From positions 1 to 58,478 of the forward strand of contig JANQBS010000244.1 in the NCBI GenBank assembly GCA_033085395.1: a stretch of DNA of 58,478 nt. Direction: 5' to 3'. Each line of letters begins with the position of its first letter. Position 1 is the stretch's first letter. A program made the translations under genes and the position numbers. The notes beneath the pieces were generated by a model. The model was not told the DNA's origin. It made no database searches and saw only the letters and a list, made by a program, of their open reading frames with translations. The stretch comes from Xanthoparmelia taractica. Taxonomy: Eukaryota > Ascomycota > Lecanoromycetes > Lecanorales > Parmeliaceae. Shown here one piece after another: positions 21,372 to 32,828 of this stretch.

Positions 21372-21980
21372 ATGACAAACCACCTTCAACACTTCCACTC
21401 CCGGCCTCCCTATGTCACGCCTTCAGTCATAACTACTTTCCTCCTCCTCGGCCTCCTCGCATCCCCGACTATCTGCGCCGCCTTGCCCGTAGCTCTGAAT
21501 TCTCTGCTCTATCCCCGCCAAATCGAACCCGTCCAAGGCTGCGCCAATTCCCAAACCTGGGTCTACGGGGGCAAAGTCCAAACCTCCCAATCCGACTGCA
21601 CGGCCGCCGCGCAGGAAATGTGCGACAAGATCCCCTTTGAGGCCTGGGCCATCGACGACTGGACAAAGGTGGACGTCGGGAGCTGCCGCGCCATGGTCTT
21701 CCACAACGACCACATGCCCGTGCCCACCGTAGACGAATGCTTAAAGACGTTTGGTGCCATTATACCCACTTGTATCGTGCAAACGGATGGCAAGCCCGAT
21801 GGCGGCTGGGCGAATGCTAACCCCAACATTGGCACCGATAGCACAGACGTGTGGGAGGACGGGACGAAGACGGTCTATTCGGTTGGTTCGGGCGCCTGGA
21901 TGGATAAGCAGGAACAGATGAACATTGCCTCCACGGCAGCAATATATATCTCGCAAGGGACGGCTCTGGTTCACGCGTGA
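21372..21980 (+). CDS. Small secreted cysteine-containing protein
   Basis: Intron-free gene of 202 residues. A hydrophobic segment (about residues 17-35, VITTFLLLGLLASPTICAAL) acts as signal peptide or anchor, and YPRQ just after it resembles a KR/PR-type processing site. The mature part has cysteines in the order C...C...C...C around GSCRAMVF and VDECLKTFGAII, then a GGWANANPN motif. The spacing resembles a loose class of fungal secreted proteins with a conserved four-cysteine core, related in layout to the proteins at 46666-48003 and 50601-51185. No enzymatic motif is visible. An effector or cell-surface role is possible. Confidence 0.7.
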   Translation: MTNHLQHFHSRPPYVTPSVITTFLLLGLLASPTICAALPVALNSLLYPRQIEPVQGCANSQTWVYGGKVQTSQSDCTAAAQEMCDKIPFEAWAIDDWTKVDVGSCRAMVFHNDHMPVPTVDECLKTFGAIIPTCIVQTDGKPDGGWANANPNIGTDSTDVWEDGTKTVYSVGSGAWMDKQEQMNIASTAAIYISQGTALVHA

Positions 21981-24900
21981 TCGTGTCGACAGACACGCTT
22001 TGCCGTTGTTGCAATCATGTTTTATCATTCTATCGTCGAGAAATGTATATAACATTTCCTAACGATTATATATAACAAGTCCTGCAATCTGAACTCTTTT
22101 CGAATCCCACAGCGAACCCGCCCGGCTCTCTGACCTCGGACAATAACCGACTGAGAATAGAGACAGTCTACCTCCACAAACACAAGTAACTCTTTCATAA
22201 GCTCAAACTTGGCCCAGCATCGCTCAGTCCAAAACACGCAAAGCGTTCCCTCATCCCCTTACGACCGAGTAATTCAATCCATCTTAACCTCGGCGCACAT
22301 TCTCGACTCCTTAGACGTAGACATCTCTCCGGCGCAGAGACAGTTCTATCTCACGGGTGCAAATTTCCGTAAATGAGTCCCTTGCGTTCTTCTTGAAGAC
22401 TGTAGCTCACAGTCCATCTAGGGAGAAATGTAACTAACGCATGCGAAAGACTTCAAGAAATGGGTGTTAAGTATACTGCCATTGCACCCCAGCGTCTCGT
22501 CTACTTATGGCGCGAGACTGAGGGTGCAAAAGCTACGTTACCTAGAGTCAGGTTTATATACACCAGGCGAAGTATCCTCATCACGTCGAGCACAAAGGCA
22601 AAGTACCACCACCACCACGATTATAGAAAGACATGTACGACTTCCCACTCGGAAACCTGCTACAATCGGTACCCTACTACCATCAGTCAAACCAAATCTG
22701 TCCGCGACGGCTCATTGAGTTACATAGCAGCATGGTCTGCACCATGACTAAGTGAAGTCGACCCTACAAGGCCACCACACAACCCCCGACACCCTAGGAT
22801 GGGAGTCTGTGATACTCGTTGGCTGGTTCCAACTACACCCATACTGCCTCCCACCCCCGTCTACCACCTCCTGCGAATGCACCCATCAACAAAAACACCC
22901 CCTGCACAATGCTACTATTCCAACGCCACATGGCACAACGTATCATCCCACGTGCAGTGTGACTAGCACAGTCGCAGTGATGCCTCTGTTCTTAAGCCGA
23001 GTATGGTATTATCCATACACATTTAGGGTCCCAAGCCGACTATCTGCATTCATGATATCAACTGCGATTGCTATTGTCTGAGGTGATGCACCAGGAGTCG
23101 CTGTTGAGAATTAGGTCTTGGGGAACTGGGAGGCGTAGGTGGTACTGGGGCGGCGTAGTCAAGCAATAGTGTCTCCTTTCGTCACTAACGGAATGCTTAT
23201 GCCAGTTCAGTGCTGCTATACCTCCTCACGGGTTGAGCTCTAGCCTAGAGCAGGACGGAGTAAAGCCTTACAATGTCAACAGTCCAGCATTTACAGAGAA
23301 GGTCAGAGATCGGGCTGCCTCCAGATGGCGAGTAGGAAAAGTAACGAGTGGGCAAGGGGAACACTCGTGAGGGTCAGTGGTGGAAGATGGCTGGAACCGC
23401 AAATCAGGGACTGCATCTGCCGGTGTTGACGTTGGATGCAGAGGAATTGTCGTGCTCCTCAACTGCACGCCTCGCCAACACTTCCTTCCATTAGTATCCA
23501 GCGAACATGCAAGTGATTCTGCAAAGAGGCTTTCTATAGCCGTATCGAGTTTACCCTAAGCAAGAATGAAAAAACCCTAACCGCAATGTGTTAGGTACAA
23601 GTTTTTTGCACAGCCTCCATGCCGGTAGCCTTGTTTCAGAATTGCAAGCACGATCGATTTCCCGTACTCGACCACGGTATTTTTAGACCCTTCTGAAGCT
23701 GCATTGCATTGCATTGAATTGCAGCCTGCAAGCGTCTTCCCAAAATAGTGTTCGCCAGATTGCGGCGCAGATCTGCAAGATATAGCATAGATCGCTCACA
23801 CTTGTTGAAATCTGGCCTGCAGCCAATACTGCGGCACGTTAGGCGCAAAATCTCTCGCCAGTTGTTCATTTCGTCGCCGTGCAGTACAAGCTACTTCCAC
23901 TCATTCGAGTAGTTTGTACAGCTATTTGGGTCTCGGGATCCTCTTGAATCCACTGGCTCAAGCGCAGGCGCGGTGCAGCAAGCGATACGAAGTACAACAT
24001 ACAGACAACAAATTGGTGGCCACATAGCCAAGCTTCACCCATCTCTGTTGCATTGAATTCGTTATGCTCTGACGGGATTCTTTCAGGCAGTCCGTCAGGC
24101 TCGATCCTGGACAGCACACTTCTCCTTTCGTCTTTGCCTGCCCCACATTTGTCGCTTTCCTTCGCACAAGATGCTTTCGTCTGCATCCTTTCATAGGGTT
24201 GCTCTGCATAGCTCTTCGAAGAAATCACCCATCTGACGATGGAAGAACCAGATCTGCTTGAATGCGAGTTCGTCTCTTTTGCACTGAAATCCCCATCCTT
24301 TAATTTCAAATGCCAATCTACGCACAAACGAAATGGGAAAAAATAGTCAATCGCAGCAGCGTATTTCTTGAACGTCCCGAGTGCGACGCGATTGCGCAAA
24401 ACTGTCAGGGAAAGATTGAAAGCGGCTGATTTACGTGCTAAAAACTTAGAAGCGGTAATAATCACCATTAAGGACAACACTCCAACGACTGCATATATGC
24501 CTGTCTTGGCCACCTATAAGCCTAATCGTTTGCGCGATCAGTCTGTTAAGAAGATCAAAGCGAAGCCCTGTTCAAATGCGTACTGCCGCCCTATGAGACC
24601 AGATGTCCGTTGGTGGTCCCCGTCTCAGAATCGAATATGCTTCGGGACCTCTGAAAAATGCTACACAGATCGCGTAGCTTTCTTCAGATGGATCAGCATT
24701 TTGAATGAATGGCCGCACGCCACCGCAGTAACACTACGGCAGTGTCCCAGTGCAATTATGCTAAAACATAAATCAGCAATGCTGTGATCGGTCACGACGC
24801 TTTCAGGCTCAGCATGTGCCTTGGCTATGGCATGAGAATGTCGGCTGGTAGCATGCAAAGCCACGCTTACCGATCAGTATACACAAAGTGGTTGTCATGA

Positions 24901-26246
24901 AGCGCCGCCAGCAGCTCAGGTACGGCGCCAGTCGCAATCTTCAAGCCGATGTCTCCTAGCCTATCTCAAGTGTGACTATCCAGTAGAGTATCGTCCAAGT
25001 ATTGCGGTACCAAGAATGGGTTTTTTGGGTTCCATAGGCCGTTTGAGTGATACACGTGTAGTTTTTGGGCGCTCAGTCTTCACAAGATACAATGGAGTTT
25101 TTCTGGTGACAATCAAAAACGAGAATTCTCATCCAGTCATCTAGTCATTCAGTCATGGCAATGAGCTTACAATAACAGGATGAAAGGCCGGTTGGCTCGT
25201 CCAGGGTTCCAGACATCTGTCGAATTGCATCAAGGTCTCGTAGGAACCCGCTTGTTTCCTAGGTCACTTTCGACCATCAAAGATGCAGCGGCCTCGCTAT
25301 CGCGTTGAGTTAGTCAAGCAAAAGCATGCACCTTAGTACGTAGAAAGAGCTGGTGCGAGTTGTATTGCATTAACGTTGCTATCAGCTTGATGGAGGGATC
25401 CACCGCCTCGCACAATTACTCATTGAGTATGTAGGGCTGATGTTGCGCTACTTTTAGTGGGTGCTACCTTTAGTAGGACCCGCAAGGGTTTCCTGTTACT
25501 TCGTTCCGATTTGTTAACCTCCATATCCTTGTTATCGAATTGATCATCATGATTCATATAGAAAGGCCTTCGAGACTTGACAGCACGACAGCTAGGTCCT
25601 ATCCCGCCGATCAACTTCCCCTTACCCGGTCGCTCTTATTACGTCGGCCACCAAGTACACTTATATTGTGATAATGGCCAAGGGCCTCGTCATCTCTGAG
25701 TCCTCGTACCCTCATGTCGAAACTTGATTCAGACACGTCATACAGCGGCAGCTTTCGTGATCCTGTCACGGCATGGCTCCATGGTTTGTTGTCAAATGGG
25801 CGAGCTAAGGAGTCAAGAATAGTTGGAGAGAAGGATCCTATTGGAAGTCATCAGACTTAGTATCAATTAGTTCACAGTCTCCAGGTCCTTGATTAGAGGA
25901 TTTCAGAGACAGCCCTGCGCAGAGTGGAATCATCACTAGGGCAACAAAGTCACGCCTCTTCCCGCTTGTCCACCCAAGAAGTCTCCGTTCAAGGCCTTGC
26001 CTCTGCGTGGTTCATCTCCATCCTTGTCAAGATAAATGGTGCTATTCGCGACTAGGCTTCAGTGGAAGGGTAGTTTTCTCTTTCAACAAGTTTGGCTGCA
26101 GTAGTAGATTTTGCAAATCATGATGGACGTACTCACCGTCAGAGCATTTCTTGGGTAATCTTTATCCAACCTTTTTCTAATATCAAGTTTTACATACGAA
26201 GAGCCTCCCAGGAAACGCCGATTCAAGCTCCGTGTTCCCGGACCCA
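21981..26246. other. Long intergenic region, no confident gene
   Basis: Several open frames exist but none is convincing. A minus-strand frame at 23866-24513 has a hydrophobic start (VVGVLSLMVIITAS) but opens with GTG and lacks a clear upstream exon. A minus-strand ATG frame at 23636-23869 (77 codons, helical, starts MNNWREILRLTCRSIG) overlaps its end. A CAC run lies at about 22607-22618. No repeat or transposon relic was recognised. Confidence 0.4.
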
Positions 26247-27865
26247 TCAAAACAAATCATTCCTCCAATCAACCCTCTCACTAACCGTAAGTACAACCGT
26301 CGTTTTTGCCCTAATACGATTCATCGGCGTCTCCGCTTCCTCTTCCCTAGGACTGCTCAAATCCAAAACCTCCTCGTCGGGCCCTTGCACCCCCTTGCCT
26401 CCGTATACAGCCACATTATTCGACCACGGTCCCCTTGCAAAATCCGGCAGCCGGCTGAATCTTCGATCATGCATCTTACTACCGCTTCGCCACTTCGAAT
26501 TTACGTTTTTAGAAGAGCTAAAGTATTGATTTTCGCAGTGACTGGGTCTCTGGGAGTTCCCCCAGATGATGCGGACGAAGAGCGGCCGCAATGAGGGCAA
26601 ACAGGCAGATACTACAGCAATTGAGGGCTCGGCGGCCGTCCAAATGCAAGTTGTGACAAATTTGTCTGTTGCAATACGTCATTAGTGTTTGGGGTCGTGC
26701 GGTGAGATGATGGGTTGCAGCCAAGAGGTACTCACAAGTAAAATCGACATCATTAGTATCGACGCCATGGTATCGCGCTATCACGACCAGCCGCACCATA
26801 CTTACGGCAGTGACACTGCATCAACACCCTCAGTCTCAAGGTATCCCCACGAAAAAGAGAAAACCAGTGCTTACATTAAACCAGTGACGAAGATGCCAGT
26901 CAGGATAGATTTCTGTAGGTGGTTTGCTCGCAACCGCCAGAGCATTGGTAGAGGCTTCCATTCCTGTCAAAATCCCGTAATAAGCCATGAGAAGGACATT
27001 GCTCACCAGAACTAACAGCGCGAAATCCGTTACTGTGTTTATGGCCCCATTGACTAGCAAGAATTTGATGTAATTAATGCAGTGACTGGGCTCCCCTACG
27101 GCACGGGGGTCACTGTAATTGGTCCAGAAGTTATGAACAGGTGTGCATGGGACGACGAAAACGAGGCTCGATGCGGTTTCGAATAAAAGAACGAAGATTC
27201 CACAAGCAATCAGTATCCGCCTGAATGAGCGTACCGGGAAGATACGGTATTGGAATAGAATACTTGGCATGGAAGTCAGTCAAAACAACTACTTGGATCG
27301 CAGAAGAGAAGAGATCCGCTAATGCTCACACTGAGAGTTTTACGAAAGATATGCTAAGTGAGTACAGAACTTGGAAAGCATAGATGTGTCGCCAGTAAGA
27401 TGTTCGGATTGCCGGGGGTAGCGCGGTGAAACGATGTCCAAGTGACCTTCGAGATGCTATGAATTTTGTCAGGGATACTAATCCACCAGACGTAGGGCTT
27501 CGTACCTAAGATGTTGACGATATTTGGGCCCCAGGAGAGCATCTGCGGTATGATAAGTCCAGGCTCCATGAAATATCAAGCCTCCACATTCTGGCTTGGG
27601 GACACACCATTCCAATTACTACTGTCACATCATCCCACTGATGGTCGTCAGTTTCTCTCCGTCATCCAAATCGTCCTGACATAGACAAGGCAATAGAGGA
27701 GGAGCATACCCAGATGCCAGCTCTGGACATGCATCTCGAGACCACACGCAAAGCGACGAAAACAGATGGAAGGACAAGCAGTGTCAAAGAAGCGCTGAGG
27801 ATTTCGCCATTGTGGTTCACGGAGCTCTCACCCGGGGCAAGGGCACGGATTTGCGAGCTAGACAT
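26247..27865 (-). CDS. Seven-helix rhodopsin-domain (SAT4-type) membrane protein
   Basis: Starts MSSSQIRALAPGESS at 27865; exon 1 is 27710-27865. Short exons follow: WDDVTVVIGM; a region with YSLSISFVKLS; QYRIFPVRSFRRILIACGIF; PCTPVHNFW...CINYIKFLLVNGAIN; WKPLPMLWRLRANHLQKSIL; VTAVSMVRLVVIARYH; and IWTAAEPSIAVVSACLPSLR followed by PLFVRIIW. These are the landmarks of the fungal rhodopsin-like/SAT4 integral membrane family, including D-x-T-Y across the last splice and the IWT..E...ACLP.LRPL box in helix seven. The cytoplasmic tail is serine- and glutamate-rich. The family has no agreed function. The small-exon structure in the 5' half is inferred from motif order; exact joins there remain uncertain. 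Confidence 0.8.
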
Positions 27866-29137
27866 GGCCCGGGGTCAAAAGAGGGTCTTTCGGCGACACC
27901 CAAGCTACTGACACAGAGTCGGCGTGTAACGAGCGCAACGTGAGCACATAATATCATCGGCTTAGCTATCAAAGAGTAGAGCTATTGAAAAGAGGGGCAG
28001 AGTGTCTGAAATGACTAAAGAACACGACGAGGGAATTGTATTGAAGGGTTACTGTATGTCAGACAACACCCTGGATGAAACCATCTCACCAGCCCAGACA
28101 CATGATTCATTCTCCGCCAATAAAATGAAAGGCGTAGTAAGATTGACTGCATGGGCTTATGGACACGTTTTTATTCAAGGTCGTAGCAGCTCCCGTCAAC
28201 CTGGCCGAGTGGTAATTGGGCGGGCATGTCGATCGACGCTGTCATCCGGCACAGTAACAAGGTGTGTAAGCCGCTCATCCTCCATTTTGTTCTAGTTGCG
28301 GTTGTCAGCCGGAGGTTTCAGCGAATGGACTCACACCATTTTTCTTACGCTTCTACAGGGGCTAGGCGTCCTTCTTTCACCATTTATCCGCACCACTCTG
28401 TGAATGCATTGCTATCCCGAAGACCGAATGAGCAACAATAATGTGTAGTTGGTCCGACATTCCGCAAAAAACGTGCTGCTCAGCTCAAAGCCTTGCACGA
28501 CACAAGGCTGCAAGCCGGACGGCGGTAGTCCTGTGCCATATAGATGCTTTGAGGGCGAAAACATGAAATGCCTCACGGTTCGGCGCGAGGCTACTTAGGG
28601 ATCGAGTGGCACGCTGACGTGAGATCATTGGGGTGTACTCCGTGCCAAGACTGTAATTCTGTCTATTCTTGCGGGCGGCAGAGTACATTCTCGTTACCTA
28701 CCATTTCCAGAGATGTGCTTGGGCCTTCTTCCGTTGGGTCTCTCGTTTGCGTAAGATGTATTACTCTCGCTTCCAAAGTTCCAAGACACTCCGCTGACTG
28801 GCCTTCACTTTCAGATCGCTCCTTGCCATCATGCGTCTTGTTATTGCGGGGATCCACGCGGTGCAGGATATTACCTTCATCTTGATATACGCCTTTGTGA
28901 CTCTCGAGAAGGAGACAAGCAAGAAGTTCGCCATCTTTGTCATCCTTCCCTGCACTACTGCTGCTATTGTTACTATAGTAGTTGTGGTCGGCCGTAGAAG
29001 CCGAGTACGGGTGGCTACAACATAATTCGGGCAACTCCTCTTGAAACTGCGGGGTCCTTTTCTTTTTTGCCGCGCGCGCAACGCAATTTCTCCTTCTCTT
29101 TCACCTTCTCTTAACTCTGCCTCTGCCCAAGCCCCAG
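27866..29137. other. Intergenic, no confident gene
   Basis: A 64-codon plus-strand frame at 28831-29025 begins with ATG and is hydrophobic in two stretches, but it lies in sequence that also reads openly on the other strand. It was not accepted as a gene. Nothing else was recognised. Confidence 0.4.
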
Positions 29138-29176
29138 CTTCTTCTTCTTCTTCTTCTTCTTCTTCTTCTTCTTCTT
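29138..29176 (+). repeat. CTT microsatellite, 13 copies
   Basis: Thirteen perfect CTT units directly precede the likely ATG at 29182. They probably lie in the 5' leader of the DUF7924-type gene, as pyrimidine-rich leaders are common in fungi. If translated they would give a serine run, but no upstream ATG in that frame was found. Confidence 0.85.
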
Positions 29177-29181
29177 TCGCT

Positions 29182-30634
29182 ATGACTCCAGCTGTGCAGT
29201 GTCCACAGCCTGTGAGGTCTCTCAAACGCTCTCTTGGAAGTATCGATTCCAATCCTGATCGCTCGTCTGCGAGCAAGCACCCTCGGCTGGCGCCATTGCC
29301 ATTGCCATCACCAGCTTCATCAGTCGACAATACCCTCTTCTCCCACATTCAACGCCCAAGCAATTGTCCAGGCAGCATTCCATCACAGCTAACGCCCAAG
29401 CCAAAGCGAGCCCTTGAAGATCCCGATCCGCATTGCGCGTCGTCAAAGAAGCGGTGTCGGCTGCAGTCGCCAACTCCCTCGTTTACTTTGTCAGTGTGCC
29501 AGTGGCTATCGCAGGTCCCTCGCCCGGGGTCCCCTCCGCTGGGTCTTCTCAGGACCGAGGCCTCTGCGCCTATCGTCGAGCTTATTGACCGTCCGAGTTC
29601 GGCACCTGCGCGAACCGAACTGTCGCAACAGAATGGACAGCGACCTGCCTCGGCCGCTTCCACTTCAAACACAAGACCGAGCACATCAGATCCTCTATAT
29701 CGCTCATTGATTTACTGGAATGACATCATCTTGGACCCCTCAGGAAGGGAAATAGCGAAAGAGGTCGAGATCCGGAAGCTGCTGGATACACACATTCTGA
29801 AAGGGCGAGACTCTCCCCCATTGACGGAGGCAGAAGTATTCGACGTTGTGGATGCGGCGATCGATCTCCTGGACTGCGCTGAAGGGAAAGCATCCGACAT
29901 CGTAGAAACCAAGGCATTCCCTGTGAAGCGCCGCGGCATCCGCGGAAGGACGTAATGTCCAATGGAGTACCGACCCTTTGCCGTCCAATCCCCAGTATCC
30001 ACACCAACTCTCCGCGCCGAAACCAGACCGCCATTACGGCCACCCTCTTGGCCACAAGTCCGACTGGACACGCGAAGAGATGGCTGTTGTCGACCATCGA
30101 AGAGCACAACCCTACTCGCAGCCGACCAGGGAGAATCTGTTTCCCTTCCTAATGCTCGAGATCAAATCCGAAGCTACTGGAGGGGTGTTATACGTTGCCG
30201 AGAACCAGGCAGTGGGCAGCGGTGTCCATAGTGTTGAGTCGCTGCGCTGGCTGCTTAAACAGGCCTTTCCTTCGCAGGTCCCTGCGACTACAGATGCAGT
30301 CGCTTTCACCGGGGCTGTCTCGCCACGAGCTGCCGTGTTTTATATAATGTGGTACTCTGAAAGAAGGCAGCGCTACATCATGTCGAAGTTCAGGAATGTT
30401 TCTTTCATGGAGGGCCCAGAGAGACCAGACATCCAACAATGCAAGGATGCCATGAATAATATATTGGACTATGGTCTAAATATTCGACAATCTACCATCA
30501 AAAAAGCGCTTGCAGAGTTGAACCCCATCCCCGCGCACTGGAAGAAGTCTCGTCCGGCTAGTGTCATCACCGAGACGCCTACAACTTCCTTCGTTGCTGA
30601 AGAAACAAGGTCCAACAAGAGTCGGAAGGTATGA
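29182..30634 (+). pseudogene. DUF7924-type fungal protein, frameshifted
   Basis: The first frame (29182-29955) starts MTPAVQCPQPVRSLKRSLGS and is proline/serine-rich, with LSVCQWLSQVP and DPLYRSLIYWNDIILDPSGR. It ends at a TAA at 29953. The second frame continues with RNVQWSTDPLPSNPQYPHQL, SAPKPDRHYG, AYSQP-like QPYSQPTRENLFPFLMLEIK, SEATGGVLYVAENQAVGSG and ends RSNKSRKV at 30634. Together they match the order of motifs in the DUF7924 family of filamentous fungi. The two frames overlap only between about 29937 and 29952, and no intron of plausible size fits. A single-base indel is the simplest explanation. Function of the family is unknown. Confidence 0.7.
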
Positions 30635-30912
30635 TAGATAGACTCTAGCATAGCAATGAAGACTCCGTTCACGCCAAATTCCAAGAAGCAGTCCTGCTTG
30701 GTTGGGATGTTCGCATCCTGAAAGATCTCATAGCGCCTGACACCTATCCTGATGAGCCTCAGATTGACAAATGCATGCAGCAAGAACAGTAGGTCAGTTG
30801 AGTACCTTCAAGCTCGGTCGCCCTTCAGCTGTGCCCCCATCTGAAGTTCAAGGTCACCTCCCGGTCCTGTTGCAAGACCAGCACCGAGTGTACCAAGCCT
30901 TGTACGCTACTC
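30635..30912. other. Short intergenic region
   Basis: No gene or repeat seen between the convergent ends of the DUF7924-type gene and the coiled-coil gene. Confidence 0.4.
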
Positions 30913-31816
30913 TCAATCCCCCAAATATGGCTCTCCAGCTTCGATGTCGGGCTGCTCTTCCGGAAGTTTCTTGCCATCCTTTCCGGTGGCATCTTCATCC
31001 CTTTGGCTTCCAAGGTCGAGCTTCTTGGTGTCCGCGTATGCTCGTGGACCCTTTATCATAGACCTCTCTTGCAAAATAATCTTTGTCGCCGTCTTCTTGC
31101 ACTCTCCAAAGTCTTTGATGTCGCTGAGCGTGAGAACCTGGACCCTGATGTTCTCTGCCAACTGCTCGAGGCTGCTGAAAGACCGACTTTCGGCATTAAC
31201 TTGCAAATCGCTTCTCTCCTGCTGAGCCAGCTCCTCCTCCTCGATCTTCGCCTCTCGACCGGCTTGTTCGTGACGAGCTAAGTATACCATGACGTCTGCT
31301 TCCTCTTGCTTGTACCATGCAATCAATTCGTTCGCCTCCCTTGCTGCAGTAGCCCCATCCTGCTCGTTGCCAAGACTCTTGAGCTTGTTTGTCGGAACCA
31401 CGCCTCGGGTGAGATTGTCTGTGTCCAGCTTCAAGCTTTGGAGAGTAGCGGGGGGATCAATGCCTGTCGTCGGTATCTAACAAGGTCAGCACAACGCCCA
31501 TGGATAACGCGTCGGATCTGTAATTGCCTCCTGCTTCATTCCCGGACGTTGAGCGTCTTCGTCGAAGGTGGGCGGCATGAGGAACCTTGAAGGCTGTGGA
31601 GTTGGGTGTTAGCGGAACTGCGGCGTATAATCAATCGCTGCATCTTACGCTGACGGCTATTTCTGGGTTCAGGCTGGTCTGTGTTCTGTGCATCGTTGGG
31701 AGCTGCTTATCGTTAGGTCCATGGGTAGAAGAGGCCGCTAAGCTTGTATCCACGACGACTGGGTCTGTGACGACATCGTCAAGTCTGGAATGCGGCTGGG
31801 GCTTAGTCTCGGCCAT
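30913..31816 (-). CDS. Coiled-coil protein of unknown function
   Basis: ATG at 31816 starts MAETKPQPHSRLDDVVTDPV. A clear intron with donor GTAAGA ends the first exon after PEIAVS. A second, short exon region (PPTFDEDAQRPGMKQEA) is followed by a poorly defined junction and a long last exon reading IDPPATLQSLKLDTDNLTRG, then a charged helix (REANELIAWYKQEEADVMVY, EEEELAQQERSDLQ) and a lysine-rich tail. The helix has heptad-like spacing. No family recognised; a soluble or scaffold-type protein seems likely from composition. Confidence 0.5.
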
Positions 31817-32828
31817 GAAGAATACAATAGATCGAAAAGGGGGCCATTTGTTAGTTGTAGAGAGGCTTGGTGGAGCTGAGAAGAAAGTTGTTGTGAGCAA
31901 AAATGTTAGAGATATGGCTGTATACGTACTTATATTTTGTTCGTGCTAGTTCGGCTGGAGCACTGCCCCTTCATCTGTTTTTATGTGGCACTTGCGCAGC
32001 CTTTCCACGAATGCGCATTATACTGTCTGTCTGCCTGGCTGCTTTTGCCTAACCACTGCCTTCTACCCCACTCATTTCCTATCGCCACCATCTGAAGCCA
32101 CACTCGTACCAATTTAACAGGACTAGTGTCGACTCCACAGAGACGCCCATGTCACTGTATACAGGGGCACAGCCCTCCTCTATGGTGACATCCCTTGCGC
32201 TAGGCACCTACGATGACAAGAAATCGTCTTTAACATGATCACATACATTGCGGCACGGATTGAGCTTTATGCACACTTATGGGTCCATCAGGCATAATGG
32301 GCGCCTTCCGAGGCAGAAATCTCCCCAAGTTGGAAAAGAAAAGTGGTCTCATCACGCAAATCGGGTGCAATCGGACTACTTCATGTGATGCAAGGAACAC
32401 CCGTTTCACACCAGCACGCTCAAATCTTTTATTCCAGCAATATCCTACCCTAGATCATATATGTTGTCGAAGTCATGAATGAAGGACAAGCTTGAAGATG
32501 TCATGCTGCTCGCTGCCGGTGAGAAACAGCTCTCATTCGTACTCGAACCTGTTGCTACGTCAGTTCAAAGTTCCTATATTGGCTTTTGCCCAAGCTTACC
32601 GTAAGAATCGATTGAGGATGTTCTTGAAGCGCCTAAGGGGTCATAACGAGCAGTATCTTGTGCAGGTTGTCCTTCCAGGCTGGTACCGGTAATGTCTCTT
32701 TCCCACTGCGTGCCGTCCGTTCCTAACATGCCCATTGAAGGACTATCGAGCTGTTCTCCCGACCATTGTTGCGTTGGTTCAGGCGATATGTGACAGATCC
32801 TTTTGCTCGTCGAGTGGTTCGCAAGTCT
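31817..32828. other. Intergenic, nothing recognised
   Basis: No convincing gene. The minus-strand frame at about 32723-32828 may be a continuation of the neighbouring pseudogene. Confidence 0.4.

Noticed and set aside
23574..23582. Telomere-like CCCTAACC inside the chromosome arm
   Set aside because: A single unit only, without flanking degenerate units; expected by chance.
23866..24513. 215-codon minus-strand frame with hydrophobic start
   Set aside because: It opens with GTG, not ATG, and no upstream exon was found. Composition is only weakly protein-like.
28831..29025. 64-codon hydrophobic plus-strand frame
   Set aside because: Short, no family, and the opposite strand is equally open over the same DNA.
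29041..29181. Poly-serine N-terminal extension of the DUF7924-type protein
   Set aside because: No ATG in this frame upstream of the CTT repeat; the first ATG is 29182, so the repeat is more likely leader.
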